Positions 17,301-25,407 of a stretch of 64,000 bases of DNA are shown here, one piece after another; position 1 is the stretch's first letter; each line of letters begins with the position of its first letter. Origin of the DNA: Chitinophagales bacterium (GTDB lineage: Bacteria; Bacteroidota; Bacteroidia; Chitinophagales; Saprospiraceae); assembly GCA_017303475.1 (NCBI GenBank), contig JAFLBO010000003.1, forward strand, positions 1 through 64,000, given 5' to 3'. A program made the translations under genes and the position numbers. The notes beneath the pieces were generated by a model. That model did not search any database. It saw only the letters and a program-made list of their open reading frames with translations, and was not told the DNA's origin.

Positions 17301-17759
17301 ATGCTATTTTTGAAAATGCACAAGAAAATATTGTTCTGCCTTGGCCTGTTGATTGTTCTAGCACAAACTGCCTCTGCACAAAAGCCTACGGCGCCGGAAG
17401 GCCCCTCTACACAGGCGCCGGTAATGGCCAGCGTGGACAGCGTTATGATTACCGTTATCCTGAAACACCAGCAAGACAAAAATTTGCCGGAAATCAGACG
17501 CATTCTGGAAGCCCAGGGCTTTTGGGATATTTTCCCACCCCAGGATGTTAGGGTGGTTTCCTGGACACTTGCTATGGGGCTGGGGCATATCATTACCCTC
17601 CAATGCCCTGCAGGCGCTGTCCGCAGACTCAATCTGGCTCTGGAAAACGGAGCCTGGGGAGCTTTTGACACCGAAATTTATCTGACGTACGACTATCAGT
17701 CTGTCTGGCAGGACTATATTGAAAGACGGGAGGATGCCAGGGAGGATCGGAACGATTAG
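17301..17759 (+). CDS. Secreted protein of unknown function
   Basis: 152 residues (147 if the Met at 17316 is used). A signal peptide ends at TASA, then comes a short Pro/Thr-rich stretch (QKPTAPEGPSTQAP). A compact domain follows with DSVMITVILKHQQDKNLPEIRRILEAQGFWDIFPP, DVRVVSWTLAMGLGHIITLQCPAGAVRRLNLALENGAWGAFDTEIYLTYDY. The pattern of alternating strands and helices suggests a small ferredoxin-like fold, but I recognise no family. It stands alone with a bidirectional terminator behind it. Likely periplasmic. Confidence 0.75.
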   Translation: MLFLKMHKKILFCLGLLIVLAQTASAQKPTAPEGPSTQAPVMASVDSVMITVILKHQQDKNLPEIRRILEAQGFWDIFPPQDVRVVSWTLAMGLGHIITLQCPAGAVRRLNLALENGAWGAFDTEIYLTYDYQSVWQDYIERREDAREDRND

Positions 17760-17782
17760 GTTTTCCGAATTTCCATACATGA

Positions 17783-17822
17783 ACAAGAGCCACTCCGACA
17801 TATTTGCCGGGGTGGCTCTTGT
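17783..17822. terminator. Bidirectional terminator
   Basis: CAAGAGCCACTCC and GGGTGGCTCTTG form a hairpin between the convergent genes ending at 17759 and 17843. Confidence 0.75.
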
Positions 17823-17842
17823 AGTTTGAAGCAAAAATATGC

Positions 17843-19312
17843 TTAAAAATCTGTGAAATACTCCTTGGCTCTGCGGCCAAAATTGCGTTCTACTCCGGTA
17901 GCATCATGGTAGTTATCGCCATCAACGTATTCTGTTGGATTCCGGTTATAGAGTTTGCGTTCCCATTTTGGATCCTGGATTTCACCACGGGCTGTTGAGT
18001 GCAACGTGATATAGTCGTCGCCAGCCAGAGAAGGATTGTAGAACAGGAATTTTACGTTGGATTGTTTGGTAGTGGGGAAGCTGTAGTACACCCAGATTTC
18101 GTACGGACAAGCGCCTGGTTCGTCTTCCACGTGTACCACATCATCCGGCGCGCCATAGCGCAGGTACGCGCGTCCGCGATCTGTTTCAAAGCCGTAACGG
18201 AATCCGCTGCGGAACTTTTGGTGTACAGCGCCCACCAGCTCCATATACTTATTATAAGCGCCTTCAGGATCATTGGGAGATTCACGTACGAAATGCCGGA
18301 ATACGAAGAATCGTTTATTATTCAGGCTGGTATCACGGTGTACATTGCTTAACACCTGTGCGTCATCGCCCAATACGATTGGCGAGAGGGCTGCAAGGGC
18401 ATATTGCAGTTGTTTGGCATCCAGTTTCTTGGTAAATTGCTGAGCCAGCGCTTCATCCGTAATTTCCTGATCGTTCAGGTACAAATAAGGATTACTCCTC
18501 TGGAAAAACTGTGTGCGGGAAGCAATGAGCTCGTTGGCGCTGTTCCGGGCCTCCACTGTTAAATAGTAGTTGCCGCTTTCAAATTTGCTGATATCCATCT
18601 GTACCAGCATGGCGTCAATAGAAGAAGGCTTTTTGCGTTGACTGCCGGTAGAAACGAGGGTTTTCTGACCATTGCCCTTGTCTTGTTCCACAAAATAACG
18701 CATCAGGTAATCGCCTTCCGTGATGCTTTTGGCAGAGCCATAAATTTCCATGTAAAAAACAAGCCGGGTATTGCCGCGTTCGTAAAAGCAAAAGGGCAGC
18801 GGCTCCATGAAGTAGCCATTTTTGGTAAACGCACCATCCGTATCGTCCTTTTTGAAACTGCGAAGGAGCTGAATTTCAGTCAGGTGCAGTTTTTCAGGGA
18901 AATAAACCCTCAACGGCGCTTTGTAGGAGTCCCGGTTTTCGGCAGCATTCAGGTCTTGTACCAAAATTTCCAGTTCATAATTGCCTGCAGGCACCGAAAG
19001 TCGTTTTACATCTATCAGGCTTTGTGGCACGTCTACCAAAGGCGATTGGAGGTTGTATTTTTCATACCGAATCACATTTTCACCATCTTTAATCATGATG
19101 AGCACTTCTGCGCCTGCCTGGAGTTTTTCTCCTTCCATCTTTTGATAACGGATGGAGACTGAGGCAATTTCCAGGTTAATTTCAACATAGGGCTTATTGT
19201 CCGGTGTATTGAATACTGCATAGGAAACGCCTAAATCCAGGGCGCTGACAGTAAGAGGCAGCCATGCCAGGCATATGGCTAGGCAAAACGATTTTAATAT
19301 CAGGTTTTTCAT
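17843..19312 (-). CDS. GWxTD-domain secreted protein
   Basis: 489 residues from MKNLILKSFCLAIC at 19312 (signal peptide ending VSA); the frame is open to 19345. The N-terminal 250 residues are beta-rich (LDLGVSYAVFNTPDNKPYVEINLEI, GNYELEILVQDL, SGNYYLTVEARN). The C-terminal part carries the GWxTD-type core: GFRYGFETDRGRAYLRYGAPDDV...PYEIWVYYSFP, with the Trp position replaced by Phe. GWxTD proteins are common in Bacteroidota and Acidobacteria and have no proven function. It is directly downstream of the channel-fusion gene on the same strand (about 150 bases), possibly co-transcribed, though a -7-like element at 19362-19369 lies between them. Confidence 0.82.
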   Translation of the reverse strand: MKNLILKSFCLAICLAWLPLTVSALDLGVSYAVFNTPDNKPYVEINLEIASVSIRYQKMEGEKLQAGAEVLIMIKDGENVIRYEKYNLQSPLVDVPQSLIDVKRLSVPAGNYELEILVQDLNAAENRDSYKAPLRVYFPEKLHLTEIQLLRSFKKDDTDGAFTKNGYFMEPLPFCFYERGNTRLVFYMEIYGSAKSITEGDYLMRYFVEQDKGNGQKTLVSTGSQRKKPSSIDAMLVQMDISKFESGNYYLTVEARNSANELIASRTQFFQRSNPYLYLNDQEITDEALAQQFTKKLDAKQLQYALAALSPIVLGDDAQVLSNVHRDTSLNNKRFFVFRHFVRESPNDPEGAYNKYMELVGAVHQKFRSGFRYGFETDRGRAYLRYGAPDDVVHVEDEPGACPYEIWVYYSFPTTKQSNVKFLFYNPSLAGDDYITLHSTARGEIQDPKWERKLYNRNPTEYVDGDNYHDATGVERNFGRRAKEYFTDF

Positions 19313-19361
19313 CTTTGTGTATGGTTTGGTGAAATATACCGGCATTACCGGGAATATGGTT

Positions 19362-19369
19362 CAAATGTA
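19362..19369 (-). promoter_or_regulatory. Possible -7 element for the GWxTD gene
   Basis: Minus-strand TACATTTG, about 50 bases before the start codon. No -33 TTG at the right spacing. Confidence 0.3.
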
Positions 19370-19465
19370 AGGGGTTTGAATGATTGTTTTTTAGACATTA
19401 ATCGCCATAAGTCAGGTTTCCGGAATGCCTTTTTTCAGGTAAATTTAACGAAAACAAGTCAAATA

Positions 19466-21649
19466 TTACCCAAAAATAAAGAACATTAACGTCAGGAAAA
19501 CCAGGAATAACAACAGCGGAACCCACACTTTTCTAAGCCGGAATCGTCGCTTTACCCGTTCTCCCTGAGCATTTCTGCTGGCCCGACCCTGATCAAAATA
19601 AGTTACATACAGGAAGCAGAAGAAGTTGATGCCCAGCGTTAACAACAAAAACAGGTACGCCCGGTTCATGGAATCGGTGGTGGGCGAGAGTTGGGTCAGG
19701 TTGATGGAATAGGCTACCGTAGCCAGGAAGGAAGTAATGATCAATTCTCCTACTTCCTCAAAGTTGGCCCGGTGGAAAATCAACATAAAAATAGGTAAGG
19801 CGCTGAACATCAGGAACGGCACAATGATGAGGATAATAGAGCCCCAGGGCCGCCTGCTCACTTGCAGACGAAGGTTTAAACTCTTGTATTTTTCCAGGTA
19901 TTTGGCCCGATCCAGGGTGTCGAAAGTGATTTTATCCAGCGATCCCAGGGCATTGGTCAACTGGTTGTCGAGCGTCACAAAATATTCATCAGTACTCCAG
20001 TCGTTGAAGTAAAAGTCTTTTTTCTTGTCTTTGATTTGCAGACGACTGTAGTCAAAGCTGATTTTGATTTTATCGCTGCTGCTCAAAGCCGTGATTGGAA
20101 TTTTTACCTCGTGGTGGTCAAACGGAAAATCAAAGGTTTCAAACTGTCCCAGAAACTTTCCGCTGATTCGGTAAATCCTGACCACATAATTGCTGTCGCG
20201 CTCTTCCGCAATCCGGTAACGATTGGCCTCTTCACTACTGATATTGTCGAAATCCACATAACCTTCCTTGTCAATGTACTTCTCATCGGCAATGACCCAA
20301 TACAGCAGGTTGCAATCGAAGGTATTTTTGCGTACATCAATTTCGTTGATATCAATCACATCAATACCAACGCGCAAGTTGGGTATGGGGCTGCCGGAAG
20401 TATTGATCTGGGTAGGGCAGGATCGGGTTTTGCCGCTCTGGGTTTGACTAAAAGTGGGTTCCTTTTTGAGTATACAGGTGCTGTCGAATTCGTATAATTC
20501 GTTGAGAATCGTGATTTTGCGTTCTCTTAAATGCTGAAAATAAAGAATGAGATCAGTCCTGTTCCAGCGCCCGGTCATGATAGCCGTCTCGAAAATATTC
20601 ATCGCATCGAAACAGCGCCTGAGGGTATTATCTGTATTTCTCGTATTGAAAAATTTGGGGGCGTTTTGTTTGGCCAGTTCTTTTTTAAATAGGTGTAATT
20701 CCAGCGGCAGGGCCTCACTGGAATTGTCGAAACGAATGATGGTATGTCCGCGTTCCCGTGTGATTTGTTCCAGCTCCTGGTCGCCGATATTGGTTACGCC
20801 GGGTAAGCCTATGATGGTTTTGGGTGGTAAACCTTTGGTCTTTTGCAAAAATCGCATCACCAGATTGCCATATCCGCTGTGGGTATTGAGCAGAATAACC
20901 TTGGGTTCGGGCTGTGATAAAACCCGAAGAAGGTTTCGCTCCAGGGCTTCGGCATGCTTTTTGGGCACTTCATTGTTGTTCACATAGTCAGCCTGCAGAA
21001 TTTTAATCAGGGTATCACAGGGTAAATCGTGTTCCTGAATCAGATCGGCAAATTTCTGATGCAACAAATAGTCTGATTCGGTAATGAATCCAATTTTGGG
21101 AGCTTCCAGTACTTTTTGGATAAACTGGATGAGGTAAAAGGGCTGCGGATCATTTGGATCCAGAAACAAGGCATTTAACCCAAAATCCAGTCTGTTTTGG
21201 TCGGCGGTCATGGCAATAACCGGAATATTGCCTTTGATGATGGGCGCCGCATGCCGGATATGCCTTCCCCAGGTGTTATCAATCACCAGAGCAACAGAAG
21301 AATCTGACCGGATGGTTTCGTAAATAGCCGAAATGGTGTCTTCCCGGAAATCGCACTGAAACACTTTCAGCTGAAACTCCGCGCCATAGTCTTTTTGATT
21401 GAAGGCTTGCAGGTAAGCATTCAGGGCAAGGATATGCAGGGAGTCTGAGTAATTGTTAGCCCGCGCTTTGGTGGTATCCTGAGCGTTAAAACCTACATAA
21501 GCCACATAACGTACGGGTTTGTCTTCCGTTCCGGAAGCGCCGCCAGTTTTCTTTTGACAGGAGCAAAAACAAGCTGTTGATCCTGCCAATAAGAGGTACA
21601 GGACATGTTTCAGAAAGTAGGTGGCTCTAGACATCGGAGAAGGATACAA
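19466..21649 (-). CDS. Periplasmic-binding-protein fused to a pentameric ligand-gated ion channel (Cys-loop/Pro-loop receptor family)
   Basis: 727 residues (722 if the Met at 21634 is used). Signal peptide (about 10-30, followed by CFCSC; no perfect lipobox). Residues about 46-410 resemble a type I periplasmic binding protein of the branched-chain amino-acid class (VRYVAYVGFNAQD, ALVIDNTWGRHIRHAAPII, PVIAMTADQNRLDF, IGFITESDYLLHQKF, IGLPGVTNIGDQEL). Residues about 420-600 are the pLGIC extracellular domain, with VGIDVIDINEIDVRKNTFDCNLLYW and the Pro-loop DFPFDHHEV. Four membrane helices follow: M1 602-625, M2 630-650, M3 661-685, M4 708-727, with a short M3-M4 loop as in other prokaryotic members. 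M2 aligns without gaps to my recollection of GLIC: Glu at -2', Thr 6', Leu 9', Ile 16'. Glu at -2' suggests cation selectivity. Ligand unknown. Confidence 0.9.
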   Translation of the reverse strand: MYPSPMSRATYFLKHVLYLLLAGSTACFCSCQKKTGGASGTEDKPVRYVAYVGFNAQDTTKARANNYSDSLHILALNAYLQAFNQKDYGAEFQLKVFQCDFREDTISAIYETIRSDSSVALVIDNTWGRHIRHAAPIIKGNIPVIAMTADQNRLDFGLNALFLDPNDPQPFYLIQFIQKVLEAPKIGFITESDYLLHQKFADLIQEHDLPCDTLIKILQADYVNNNEVPKKHAEALERNLLRVLSQPEPKVILLNTHSGYGNLVMRFLQKTKGLPPKTIIGLPGVTNIGDQELEQITRERGHTIIRFDNSSEALPLELHLFKKELAKQNAPKFFNTRNTDNTLRRCFDAMNIFETAIMTGRWNRTDLILYFQHLRERKITILNELYEFDSTCILKKEPTFSQTQSGKTRSCPTQINTSGSPIPNLRVGIDVIDINEIDVRKNTFDCNLLYWVIADEKYIDKEGYVDFDNISSEEANRYRIAEERDSNYVVRIYRISGKFLGQFETFDFPFDHHEVKIPITALSSSDKIKISFDYSRLQIKDKKKDFYFNDWSTDEYFVTLDNQLTNALGSLDKITFDTLDRAKYLEKYKSLNLRLQVSRRPWGSIILIIVPFLMFSALPIFMLIFHRANFEEVGELIITSFLATVAYSINLTQLSPTTDSMNRAYLFLLLTLGINFFCFLYVTYFDQGRASRNAQGERVKRRFRLRKVWVPLLLFLVFLTLMFFIFG

Positions 21650-21672
21650 GTAAAGCGCTAAAGTACGGCTGC

Positions 21673-22839
21673 TTAATTACTTTTTATCCTAATGGCATTC
21701 CAGGCCCACCAGAGGGCAGCAAAGCCCACAAGCGAAAACGCCAGAGGTAAGCTCCAGGCTTTGGCGATAAAACCGATGAGTACCGGTCCGCCAAAAAAGC
21801 CTACCATGGCAAAGGTGTTCATGGTTGCAAGTCCTGCGCCTTCAGCCATGCCCGGCACTTTTGCAGCTGCAGCGTATAATATAGGCGCCCCCAGAGAAAC
21901 TCCAGCGCCTACCATGGCAAACCAAAGCAGGGAAACAGGCATGATCGGCAAGGCTGCCAGTAGTAATAAACCCGCAGCAGCAATGGCGCCACCCACCCGC
22001 AACATCCGGGGAGCGCCAAAATTGGCTATCAGTCCATCGCCAAAAAAACGCCCGGCGGCCATACAAAAAGCATAAGCCGAAAAACCCCAGCCAACCGCGT
22101 ACTCTTCACTCTTAACCACATCGCGCAAATAAACTGCCGACCAGTCGGCCATAGTGCCTTCTGTGATATTGGTACACAAACTGAGCAAAATAATCAGCCA
22201 AAGCGCTGTACTTGGCCAAGTGAATTTCTGACCGCCTTGGGCTTTACGTTCCTCTTTGGCCCTGGATTCCAAAGGAAGCAGCCCTGGCCGCAGCCACCAG
22301 GTTAGTAAAATTACCAGCACTGCCAATCCTGCAGACCACCATGCGGGTACAATACCAAACCCTATTGCAGTACTACCCAGCGCAGAGCCGGCCATGGCGC
22401 CTGCCGACCAAAGTCCGTGGCTGGTGGCCATTATCCGTATTTGGTCCCGAATTTCGAGCATGGATGCACAGGTATTAATAGCCACATTTACAGTGGCAAA
22501 CCCTGCTCCGGAAACAAAGAGTGCCAGTGCCAGCAAGATGATGTTGGGCGCAAGCATTGGCAGGGAGAAAAAAACCGCTGTTAAGGCTAGGCTAAGTAAT
22601 GCGGCAGCCGGCGCCCCCAATCGATGCAGAATAGGCACAGAAAAAGGGTTCATGATCAGAACACCTCCCTGTAGAGAAAGTAATAGCAGACCCAATTGGG
22701 CCTCATCCAGGCCAAATTTGTGTTTCACAAAAGGAATCATGGCAGCCCAGGTGCCAAACAAAACGCCCTGAGCAGCAAATACCAATCCAATGGTTCTACT
22801 CGTGCGATGACGGTAATAGGTAACAAGGTGATCAATCAT
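21673..22839 (-). CDS. MFS transporter
   Basis: 388 residues from MIDHLVTYYRHR at 22839; a longer in-frame start at 22851 would use TTG. Twelve hydrophobic segments are visible. The pattern IGLVFAAQGVLFGTWAAMIPFVKHKFGLDEAQLGLLLL at the N-terminus and GTMADWSAVYLRD in the seventh segment are typical of the YbjJ-like/fucose-permease-like branch of the major facilitator superfamily. Substrate cannot be told from sequence. It starts just upstream of the channel-fusion gene (23 bases between stop and next possible start), so the two may be co-transcribed. Confidence 0.85.
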   Translation of the reverse strand: MIDHLVTYYRHRTSRTIGLVFAAQGVLFGTWAAMIPFVKHKFGLDEAQLGLLLLSLQGGVLIMNPFSVPILHRLGAPAAALLSLALTAVFFSLPMLAPNIILLALALFVSGAGFATVNVAINTCASMLEIRDQIRIMATSHGLWSAGAMAGSALGSTAIGFGIVPAWWSAGLAVLVILLTWWLRPGLLPLESRAKEERKAQGGQKFTWPSTALWLIILLSLCTNITEGTMADWSAVYLRDVVKSEEYAVGWGFSAYAFCMAAGRFFGDGLIANFGAPRMLRVGGAIAAAGLLLLAALPIMPVSLLWFAMVGAGVSLGAPILYAAAAKVPGMAEGAGLATMNTFAMVGFFGGPVLIGFIAKAWSLPLAFSLVGFAALWWAWNAIRIKSN

Positions 22840-22853
22840 ACGACAAAACAAAA

Positions 22854-22877
22854 CGGCTTCCGAAAGGTCGGAAGCCG
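22854..22877 (-). terminator. Terminator after the small secreted protein gene
   Basis: CGGCTTCCGA / TCGGAAGCCG hairpin followed on the minus strand by TTTTGTTTTG. It separates the gene ending at 22967 from the MFS gene. Confidence 0.75.
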
Positions 22878-22966
22878 CTTTGTAAGGGCAAATATAGGGG
22901 ATCAGTAAAAGGTGTGGTTATGTTGCGAGATTGTTTTCTGTTTCCGATCCCTTGTTTTTTTGGTGC

Positions 22967-23350
22967 TTAACGCTTGAATGTTTCTTTACGGTTGTCGCCA
23001 ATATAAAGGGTGTAATCACCTTTAGGCAAGGCTTCAATGTTGAGGAACCATTCAGCACATTTGGAGGAAAAGCATTTTTCGATCACGGCTTCGCCTGCGG
23101 CATTGCATACCTTAATTTTAAGGCATTTCATGGGCATTTCATCCGCCACGAGGTAAATGCGTTTTTGTGAAAAAACCACTTTGAGGTCGAGCGGATCACC
23201 GCCGTCGTTCAGTACAGCTTCAGTGGTGGTGGAAGCTGTAGCAGGGCTGCATTCACAGTTGTTGTTGCCGCCCAGGTTAGGGAATTCTGTAGCCTGGACT
23301 TGCGTCAGCATCAAGAAAAAAGCGAGTACGGCAAAAAGTTTCGTTTTCAT
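22967..23350 (-). CDS. Small secreted beta-sandwich protein
   Basis: 127 residues. Signal peptide (ending QVQA), a low-complexity linker with two Cys (NNNCECSPATASTTTEA), then a domain (LDLKVVFSQKRIYLVADEMPMKCLKIKVCNAAGEAVIEKCFSSKCAEWFLNIEALPKGDYTLYIG). The end LPKGDYTLYIGDNR resembles the last strands of T9SS sorting domains or DUF3244-like proteins, but the conserved LYPNP start of a sorting domain is missing. Exact family unknown. Likely exported. Confidence 0.72.
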   Translation of the reverse strand: MKTKLFAVLAFFLMLTQVQATEFPNLGGNNNCECSPATASTTTEAVLNDGGDPLDLKVVFSQKRIYLVADEMPMKCLKIKVCNAAGEAVIEKCFSSKCAEWFLNIEALPKGDYTLYIGDNRKETFKR

Positions 23351-23544
23351 ATTTCAAAGCTTTAGTTGTAGTAAAAAGTCGGTTTCATAGACAAAGGTTC
23401 AATCAAAGAGGTTGCACCCTGGTAGGTAAAAACGATGGATTGTAGGATTAATCGGATGAACAACCATTTTGTGGTTCTGAATATTTCAGACAGTTATCAG
23501 ACTTTTGAGCGTCAGAATTGTTACAAACAACTGCATTGCAATCC

Positions 23545-25407
23545 ATGAAAAATTTTGCTACCCTCGTCTTTGTTTTCCTTTCGGTTTCCATTTGGGCGCA
23601 ACGTCCAGCTCCCGCCGACACCAGTTTTATTCGTGACCACTACACCAAAAGGGAGGTGATGATCCCTATGCGTGATGGTAAACAGCTTTTTACGGCTATT
23701 TATACGCCAAAGGATTTGAGTAAAATTTATCCCATACTCATGCGGCGTACCCCGTATTCCTGTTCTCCTTATGGCGCCGACAGCTATCCTTTTACCTTCC
23801 AAAACATGAATCTGGCGCGGTCCGGTTATATTTTTGTGTTCCAAGACGTGCGCGGCCGGTATATGAGCGAGGGCGATTTTGTGGACGTTAGACCCTTCAA
23901 CCCAAAACCAGCCTCAAAAACCGAGGTAGATGAAGCCACCGATACTTATGATACGGTAGACTGGCTGCTCAAAAATGCCACAGGCAATAATGGCAGGGTA
24001 GGGGTTATGGGTATTTCTTACCCCGGTTTTTACGCTACCATGGCCATTTTAGCCGGACACCCGGCCGTCAAGGCAGTTTCTCCTCAGGCACCGGTTACGG
24101 ATTGGTTTATAGGAGATGATTTTCACCATAATGGCGCTTTCATGCTTATGGATGGTTTCTCTTTTTATTCCGGTTTCGGCAAACCTCGTCCCAAGCCCAC
24201 GACCGACGGACAAGCTGGTTTCAACGCCTGGAATACCCCGGATAATTACGATTTTTACCTGCAGGCCGGCGCATTGCGGAATTTCGGTACCCGCTACGGT
24301 ATGAATCAGATCCCGTTCTGGAACGATTTGATGTCGCACCCCAATTACGATGCCTGGTGGCAGGCCCGCAATCCGCGTCCACATTTGAAAAACATCAAAC
24401 CGGCTGTTATGACGGTGGGAGGTTTGTTTGATGCGGAAGACTGCTGGGGGGCCTGGAATACCTACAAGGCGCTGGAAAAGCAGAATCCAAGCACCCATTC
24501 CAATCGTGTGGTAATGGGCCCCTGGGTACACGGCGGCTGGGCGCGTGGCACTGGAGAAAAACTAGGAAATGTGACATTTGGTTCCGCAACCAGCCCTTTT
24601 TATGAAAAAGAAATTGAATTCAAGTTTTTTGAATTTTACCTGAAAGATCAGGGTAAAATGGACTTGCCGGAGGCATATGTCTTTGAAACCGGCAGTAACC
24701 AATGGAAAACCTACGAATCCTGGCCTCCAAAAGGAACAACCCTTCAGAAATTCTACTTTCAGCCAAAAGGCAAACTTTCCACACAGGCGCCGGCAGAAGC
24801 AAAAGGTTTAGATCAATATGTGAGTGATCCTTCCAAACCGGTACCGTATACTGAGGATGTTCATCTGCGCCGCACGCGGGAGTATATGACAGACGATCAG
24901 CGTTTTGCTTCACGCAGGCTGGATGTGCTGACCTATGAAACGGAAGTGCTGAAAGAGCCTCTTACCGTTACCGGCACCGTTATTGCCGACTTGTGGACCA
25001 GTCTGAGCACCACAGATGCTGATTTTGTGGTAAAACTTATTGACGTATACCCGGATACCCTGAAAGGCGTTTCCGGCGATGTGCCATTGGGCGGTTATCA
25101 GATGCTGGTGCGTGGGGAAATCTTCCGGGGCAGGTACAGAGAGAGTTTTGAAAATCCAAAGGCCTTTGAACCTAATGCTGTTACACAGGTGAAATTCGAA
25201 CTGCCTGATGTGTCGCATACCTTTTTGCCAGGGCATACCATGATGATTCAGGTGCAAAGCAGTTGGTTTCCATTGGCAGACAGGAATCCACAACAATTTA
25301 TAGATATTTACCAGGCAAAGGACGAGGACTTTGTGCCTTGTACCATTCAGGTGCACAGAGGCACTCAACATGCATCTGGTATTATTCTACCCATTTTGAA
25401 ACCATGA
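23545..25407 (+). CDS. CocE/NonD-family alpha/beta hydrolase (X-Pro dipeptidyl-peptidase S15 type, secreted)
   Basis: 620 residues from MKNFATLVFVFLS at 23545 (signal peptide ending IWA); the frame opens at 23518. The catalytic domain has TPYSCSPYGADS, YIFVFQDVRGRYMSEGDF and the nucleophile elbow GVMGISYPGFY, the GxSYxG form typical of alpha-amino-acid ester hydrolases and glutaryl-7-ACA acylases. A C-terminal jelly-roll (LTVTGTVIADLWTSLSTTDADFVVKLIDVYPD) completes the family layout. It hydrolyses ester or amide bonds of acylated amino acids, peptides or decorated sugars in the periplasm or outside. It overlaps the next gene by ATGA, suggesting translational coupling with a glycosidase. Confidence 0.9.
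   Translation: MKNFATLVFVFLSVSIWAQRPAPADTSFIRDHYTKREVMIPMRDGKQLFTAIYTPKDLSKIYPILMRRTPYSCSPYGADSYPFTFQNMNLARSGYIFVFQDVRGRYMSEGDFVDVRPFNPKPASKTEVDEATDTYDTVDWLLKNATGNNGRVGVMGISYPGFYATMAILAGHPAVKAVSPQAPVTDWFIGDDFHHNGAFMLMDGFSFYSGFGKPRPKPTTDGQAGFNAWNTPDNYDFYLQAGALRNFGTRYGMNQIPFWNDLMSHPNYDAWWQARNPRPHLKNIKPAVMTVGGLFDAEDCWGAWNTYKALEKQNPSTHSNRVVMGPWVHGGWARGTGEKLGNVTFGSATSPFYEKEIEFKFFEFYLKDQGKMDLPEAYVFETGSNQWKTYESWPPKGTTLQKFYFQPKGKLSTQAPAEAKGLDQYVSDPSKPVPYTEDVHLRRTREYMTDDQRFASRRLDVLTYETEVLKEPLTVTGTVIADLWTSLSTTDADFVVKLIDVYPDTLKGVSGDVPLGGYQMLVRGEIFRGRYRESFENPKAFEPNAVTQVKFELPDVSHTFLPGHTMMIQVQSSWFPLADRNPQQFIDIYQAKDEDFVPCTIQVHRGTQHASGIILPILKP

Noticed and set aside
19466..21649. Annotation as a simple amino-acid ABC transporter binding protein
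   Set aside because: That covers only the first half; the second half has the full pLGIC domain order and four helices.
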